Shown in pieces: positions 48,481 through 51,662 of a DNA stretch of 51,662 bases. This DNA is from Shewanella algicola (GTDB lineage: Bacteria > Pseudomonadota > Gammaproteobacteria > Enterobacterales > Shewanellaceae): NCBI RefSeq assembly GCF_014648035.1, contig NZ_BMQI01000034.1:1-51662 (forward strand), in the 5' to 3' direction. The position numbers and the translations under genes were made by a program. The notes beneath the pieces are model-generated. The model was given only the letters and a program-made list of their open reading frames with translations. It was not told where the DNA came from and made no database searches. Position 1 is the stretch's first letter. The number at the start of each line of letters is the position of its first letter.

Positions 48481-48534
48481 AGAAAAGAAAAAAGCGCTTG
48501 GTTTTTATATTTATAAATATAAAAACTAAGCGCT
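48481..48534 (-). terminator. very long palindromic hairpin, minus-strand terminator
   Basis: The 21-base arms at 48493-48513 and 48514-48534 pair along their whole length with a single G-T wobble and no spacer. The outer part is AGCGCTT; the inner part is AT only. On the minus strand it is followed by TTTTTTCTTTTCT, so it ends the kinase transcript. No T tract follows on the plus strand, so dgt termination is less clear. Confidence 0.75.
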
Positions 48535-48585
48535 AGCGGGTTAAATAAAGGGGAACTAACCCAAACGACACACGACACTTCACTT

Positions 48586-48640
48586 TTACATACAACAACG
48601 TTTTACATACAACTGGTTACATACAATTGGTTACATACAA
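48586..48640. repeat. four tandem copies of TTACATACAA
   Basis: Identical 10-mers start at 48586, 48603, 48617 and 48631, so spacing is 17, 14 and 14 bases. The last two full units are GGTTACATACAA(C/T)T-like. They lie between the kinase stop codon and its terminator. Confidence 0.8.
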
Positions 48641-48668
48641 CTCTTTATATCACCGCCAACATCAGCAT

Positions 48669-49592
48669 TTATGCAGGTTGCATAAACGTGTTAATTTGTT
48701 CAAGCGTCAACAATGGTGTGGCACCAGCAGATTGCGCCACCATAGCGCCGACAGCACAAGCAAAATCGATGGCATATTGCGGGTTATTGTCACTGCACAA
48801 TTGATACAATAACGAGCCTAAAAATGAGTCCCCAGCGCCCACGGTATCAACCACATTGATCAGATAGCCAGAGTTGTAAAACTTCTGTCCTTTTACACTT
48901 AATAACGCACCATGACTGCCTTTAGTTACACACAAATACTGAGTTTGTGTTTGCCCAGCAATGTAATCGACATTCTGCTCTAATGAATTAAACGGCGATC
49001 CCATTGCTTTGGCAATTTCGTACAGTTCATCATCATTTAACTTAATAAAATCAGCTTGATTCATTAGCTTAACAATACTGTCGATATCATAATGCGGCGC
49101 ACGTAAATTAACGTCAAACACCGTAAAATGAGCCGCGTTCACTAACTCAGTTAGTGTGGCTAATGACACCGGGCTGCGGCCAATTAAACTGCCAAATACC
49201 AATACATCAGCTTGCTTAACCTGGCTAATAATGGTGTCGGTTAACGCCACATTGTCCCAGGCGGTGTCAGCCACGATGTCATATGACGCAGAACCATTTT
49301 TGTCTAACGTCACCTGAACCGTACTGGTACTTTTATGCGGATTAATCGCAATACAATCACGATTAACGCCACGCTCATCGATAAATGCCAGTAATTCATG
49401 GCCTAATTGATCATCGCCTACTGCACTGATCATTGAGCCTTTAATCCCTAACGCATTGAGCCTGACACACACATTTAACGGTGCGCCGCCAACACGTTTA
49501 CCGTCAGGGAAACAATCCCATAAGACTTCACCAAAACAGCTGATATTGATGTCAGCCTTGGCTTTATGATTCACTAATACACTGTTCATCAT
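48669..49592 (-). CDS. PfkB-family sugar kinase, probable fructokinase
   Basis: This 307-residue ribokinase-fold kinase has the substrate-side motif GGAPLNVCVRLNALG (35-49) and the catalytic Asp in DTVGAGDSFLGSLLYQ. FGEVLWDCFPDG near the N-terminus is typical of bacterial fructokinases. It would phosphorylate fructose with ATP. It starts 2 bases after the dehydrogenase gene, which would make fructose from mannitol, so the pair forms a short catabolic operon. The exact sugar is inferred from context. Confidence 0.85.
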   Translation of the reverse strand: MMNSVLVNHKAKADINISCFGEVLWDCFPDGKRVGGAPLNVCVRLNALGIKGSMISAVGDDQLGHELLAFIDERGVNRDCIAINPHKSTSTVQVTLDKNGSASYDIVADTAWDNVALTDTIISQVKQADVLVFGSLIGRSPVSLATLTELVNAAHFTVFDVNLRAPHYDIDSIVKLMNQADFIKLNDDELYEIAKAMGSPFNSLEQNVDYIAGQTQTQYLCVTKGSHGALLSVKGQKFYNSGYLINVVDTVGAGDSFLGSLLYQLCSDNNPQYAIDFACAVGAMVAQSAGATPLLTLEQINTFMQPA

Positions 49593-49594
49593 AC

Positions 49595-51115
49595 TTAACC
49601 TTTTGCTTGTAATCTTGCTTGCATAATCACTTTAATATTACTGTCTTCGGCGTACAAGTCAGCAATAGCGTTACGGTAGTCTTTACAAAAAACGGCTTGA
49701 TTGTTTAAGTCGCCAAATAAATCGGTTAACTGTAAAAACGCTAATGGGTCTTCACTCGTTTTACTGGCGAAGGTATGTAATTGAGCGGCCATTTGATCGT
49801 TAATATCCAGTGCTTCACCTTGTTGATTAACCTGTTTATCGCTGTATAAGCACCAGGTTGCAATCACTAAACACGCTAAAGACGTATCGCGATTTAACGC
49901 AATGTTTTCGTTAATGGATGCAATGATAAACTTAGGCAATTTTGCAGAGCTTTCTAAACAAATACGCGCCAAACTGTCTTTAATGTTTGGGTTAGCAAAA
50001 CGCTCAATTAGGGTATCTTTGTATTGGGTTAAATCGATACCTTCTAACTGATCAATCAATGGCGTGACTTCATCGTCCATAAAACGGCGTAAATAGGTGG
50101 CAAATAATGGATCAGAAACCGCCTCATCAATCGTGGCAAAACCATGAATAGAGCCGAGTAAACCTAATACAGAGTGACCGGCATTGAGTAAACGGATTTT
50201 CATTTTCTCAAATGGGGTAACATCGCTCACAAATTGTGCACCAACAGTATCTAACGCTGGGCGACCATCACTAAAGTTGTCCTCAATGACCCACTGAGTA
50301 AACGCTTCACAGGTGATTGGCCATTCATCCTTAATGTGTAAGGTATTGGCGACATGTTCAATATCGGCTTTGGTGGTGACAGGCGTAATACGGTCAACCA
50401 TTGCATTAGGGAACGCAACGTTAGTTGCTATCCATTGACCCAGTTCAGCATCAATTTTACTGACAAATGCTAATAACATTTTGCGGGTCATATCACCGTT
50501 ATGTTGAACGTTGTCGCAAGACTGAACGGTAAAGGGTTTCATGCCATTGGCTTTGCGCTGCATTAATGCGGCAGTAATATAACCAAAGGCGGTGATTGGG
50601 TCGTGCAGATTAGCCATATCATGGATAATTTCAGGGTTAGCAAAATCAAACTCACCCGTTGCAGGGTTAAAGTTGTAACCGCCTTCGGTAATGGTCAGAG
50701 AGACAATTTTTGTTTGTGGGTTAACTAACTTATCAATCACCTGTTGCTTGTTGTCTGGCGCAAACAGAAAATCAATCATTGAGCCAATCACTTGATGATC
50801 AATCTGACCATTTGGGTGACGAACGGTAAGGCTATACAAGTAATCTTGCTTAACCAATACATCACGTAAACCACGATTGGCTTCTAATAACCCTACACCA
50901 CAAATGGCCCACGACTCTGAGCCTGGTGTTTTGAGTAATTCATTAACGTACATTGCTTGGTGAGCACGGTGAAAACCACCCACGCCAATATGCACGATAC
51001 CTGCCGTTAACTTACTGCGATCGTATTTCGGCACATCAACATCAGCAGGTAAAGTAGAAAGAGATTGTTGGCTTAGCGTATTCAATGATGCGCGATTGAG
51101 TTGAGCGTTCTGCAT
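49595..51115 (-). CDS. mannitol dehydrogenase family oxidoreductase
   Basis: This 506-residue long-chain polyol dehydrogenase uses NAD(P). The dinucleotide-binding segment is IVHIGVGGFHRAHQ, and the zinc-free catalytic Lys-Asn-His set is in KIRLLNAGHSVLG. SLTITEGGYNF and SCDNVQHNGDM are family signatures shared with mannitol 2-dehydrogenase, fructuronate reductase (UxuB) and tagaturonate reductase. The fructokinase partner favours mannitol (or another polyol) to fructose. I chose the ATG of MQNAQLNRAS, which has GAGG nine bases upstream; 20 further codons of open frame precede it. No transporter or regulator is in the window. Confidence 0.85.
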   Translation of the reverse strand: MQNAQLNRASLNTLSQQSLSTLPADVDVPKYDRSKLTAGIVHIGVGGFHRAHQAMYVNELLKTPGSESWAICGVGLLEANRGLRDVLVKQDYLYSLTVRHPNGQIDHQVIGSMIDFLFAPDNKQQVIDKLVNPQTKIVSLTITEGGYNFNPATGEFDFANPEIIHDMANLHDPITAFGYITAALMQRKANGMKPFTVQSCDNVQHNGDMTRKMLLAFVSKIDAELGQWIATNVAFPNAMVDRITPVTTKADIEHVANTLHIKDEWPITCEAFTQWVIEDNFSDGRPALDTVGAQFVSDVTPFEKMKIRLLNAGHSVLGLLGSIHGFATIDEAVSDPLFATYLRRFMDDEVTPLIDQLEGIDLTQYKDTLIERFANPNIKDSLARICLESSAKLPKFIIASINENIALNRDTSLACLVIATWCLYSDKQVNQQGEALDINDQMAAQLHTFASKTSEDPLAFLQLTDLFGDLNNQAVFCKDYRNAIADLYAEDSNIKVIMQARLQAKG

Positions 51116-51254
51116 GGGCATGTGCCTCATAAAAATAACAAATAAACAACTACGTGTTATTAGGGTTAATAACACACCAGACTTAAGACGATTAACTAAG
51201 AGTATTCACTCGCCTTAAGCCATTACAGTAATTAATAAATAATAAATAATAAAA

Positions 51255-51608
51255 TTAGACATTCAGTTTCTTATGGCGTTTTAATGCCACGTATGAACAA
51301 CTAAAATAAATGATAGTACAAGCAAAGCACACACTTTCGAATAATGTCTTATTGTCTGCATATACATCCATATTAGGACTGAAGAACATCACATTAACCG
51401 CCAATGCTGTAATGGTTATTAATGAGACAAATGCAAAACCATTTAATAACTTGGTAAAATTACTTCTGTCGTCGATAATGTCTTTATCATTAATAGCCAT
51501 AGACTCTTGATACTCAGCAATTTGTTGTTGCTCATTCTCATCAGCTAAAATGGCATCGGTATAATCTAAATCAGCACCGTATTTTTTAGCTAGCACGGTA
51601 TCATACAC
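51255..51608 (-). CDS. small membrane protein, unknown
   Basis: This is a 117-residue protein with a charged N-terminal part (about 1-52) and two hydrophobic helices (about 54-78 and 88-108) ending in a basic tail (ALKRHKKLNV). The start is GTG with AAGG just upstream at short spacing; an in-frame stop lies three codons before it. It is 139 bases upstream of the dehydrogenase on the same strand. I do not recognise the family. Confidence 0.5.
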   Translation of the reverse strand: MYDTVLAKKYGADLDYTDAILADENEQQQIAEYQESMAINDKDIIDDRSNFTKLLNGFAFVSLITITALAVNVMFFSPNMDVYADNKTLFESVCFACTIIYFSCSYVALKRHKKLNV

Positions 51609-51662
51609 TGGACCTTAAGTATTAAGTCTGACATAAATCCCATCTAAGGTTATGTCTTCTTT

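Overview
The window reads as a chromosomal segment of a marine gammaproteobacterium, most likely Shewanella or a close relative in the Alteromonadales. The basis is gene content and order: paired GAPDH genes flanking a small lipoprotein, bkd next to nadA, EarP beside an Arg32-type EF-P, yfiP-pssA, seqA-pgm divergent from ybfF, alaA-yfbR-dgt, DUF2788, and an AT-leaning base composition. Nearly every gene is an ordinary housekeeping or accessory chromosomal gene. I see no prophage, integrase, transposase ORF, CRISPR array or recognisable defence island, and no clearly new multi-gene system. The unusual material is mostly in non-coding structure.

Layout. 1-1040: a minus-strand tRNA cluster (Gly-GCC, Cys-GCA, Leu-UAA) with a terminator, flanked on both sides by decayed partial tRNA copies. 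1041-4820: a long GAPDH (gapB type, minus), a lipoprotein and a standard GAPDH (plus), with a HexR-like operator between them. 5005-11132: minus-strand nadA, the three-gene branched-chain 2-oxo acid dehydrogenase operon (E1alpha, E1beta, E2) with a LiuR-like palindrome upstream, and astE. 11349-18266: msrA, trxB, a GNAT acetyltransferase (minus), and an RND efflux pair. 18435-21149: a Pat/PatZ-like acyl-CoA-synthetase/GNAT fusion. 21224-28175: a diguanylate cyclase (minus), ecotin (plus), then minus-strand recQ-like helicase with a translationally coupled small gene, a small unknown gene, a DTW-domain tRNA modification gene and pssA. 28883-32067: dacB and a conserved protein of unknown function. 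32357-32651: a MITE-like element with 24-bp imperfect terminal inverted repeats just upstream of a GGDEF-EAL gene. 34676-38365: a membrane acyltransferase-like protein and katG. 38473-43050: pgm and seqA (minus), ybfF, DUF2788, ybfE and fldA (plus), an order shared with E. coli except that fur does not follow fldA. 43114-48469: earP, efp, alaA, yfbR, dgt. 48481-51608: a minus-strand polyol/fructose pair (mannitol-type dehydrogenase and PfkB kinase) ending in a very long palindrome and a short tandem repeat, plus a small membrane protein at the edge.

How genes work together. The GAPDH pair and its HexR-like site point to switching between glycolytic and gluconeogenic flux. The bkd operon feeds leucine/isoleucine/valine carbon into acyl-CoA pools and must borrow an E3 (lipoamide dehydrogenase) from elsewhere. 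EarP modifies the adjacent EF-P at Arg32 with rhamnose to support polyproline translation. YfbR and Dgt adjust dNTP pools. The mannitol-type dehydrogenase would yield fructose, which the kinase next to it phosphorylates. Several starts were moved from the longest possible ORF using Shine-Dalgarno position and family length; the reasons are in each entry.
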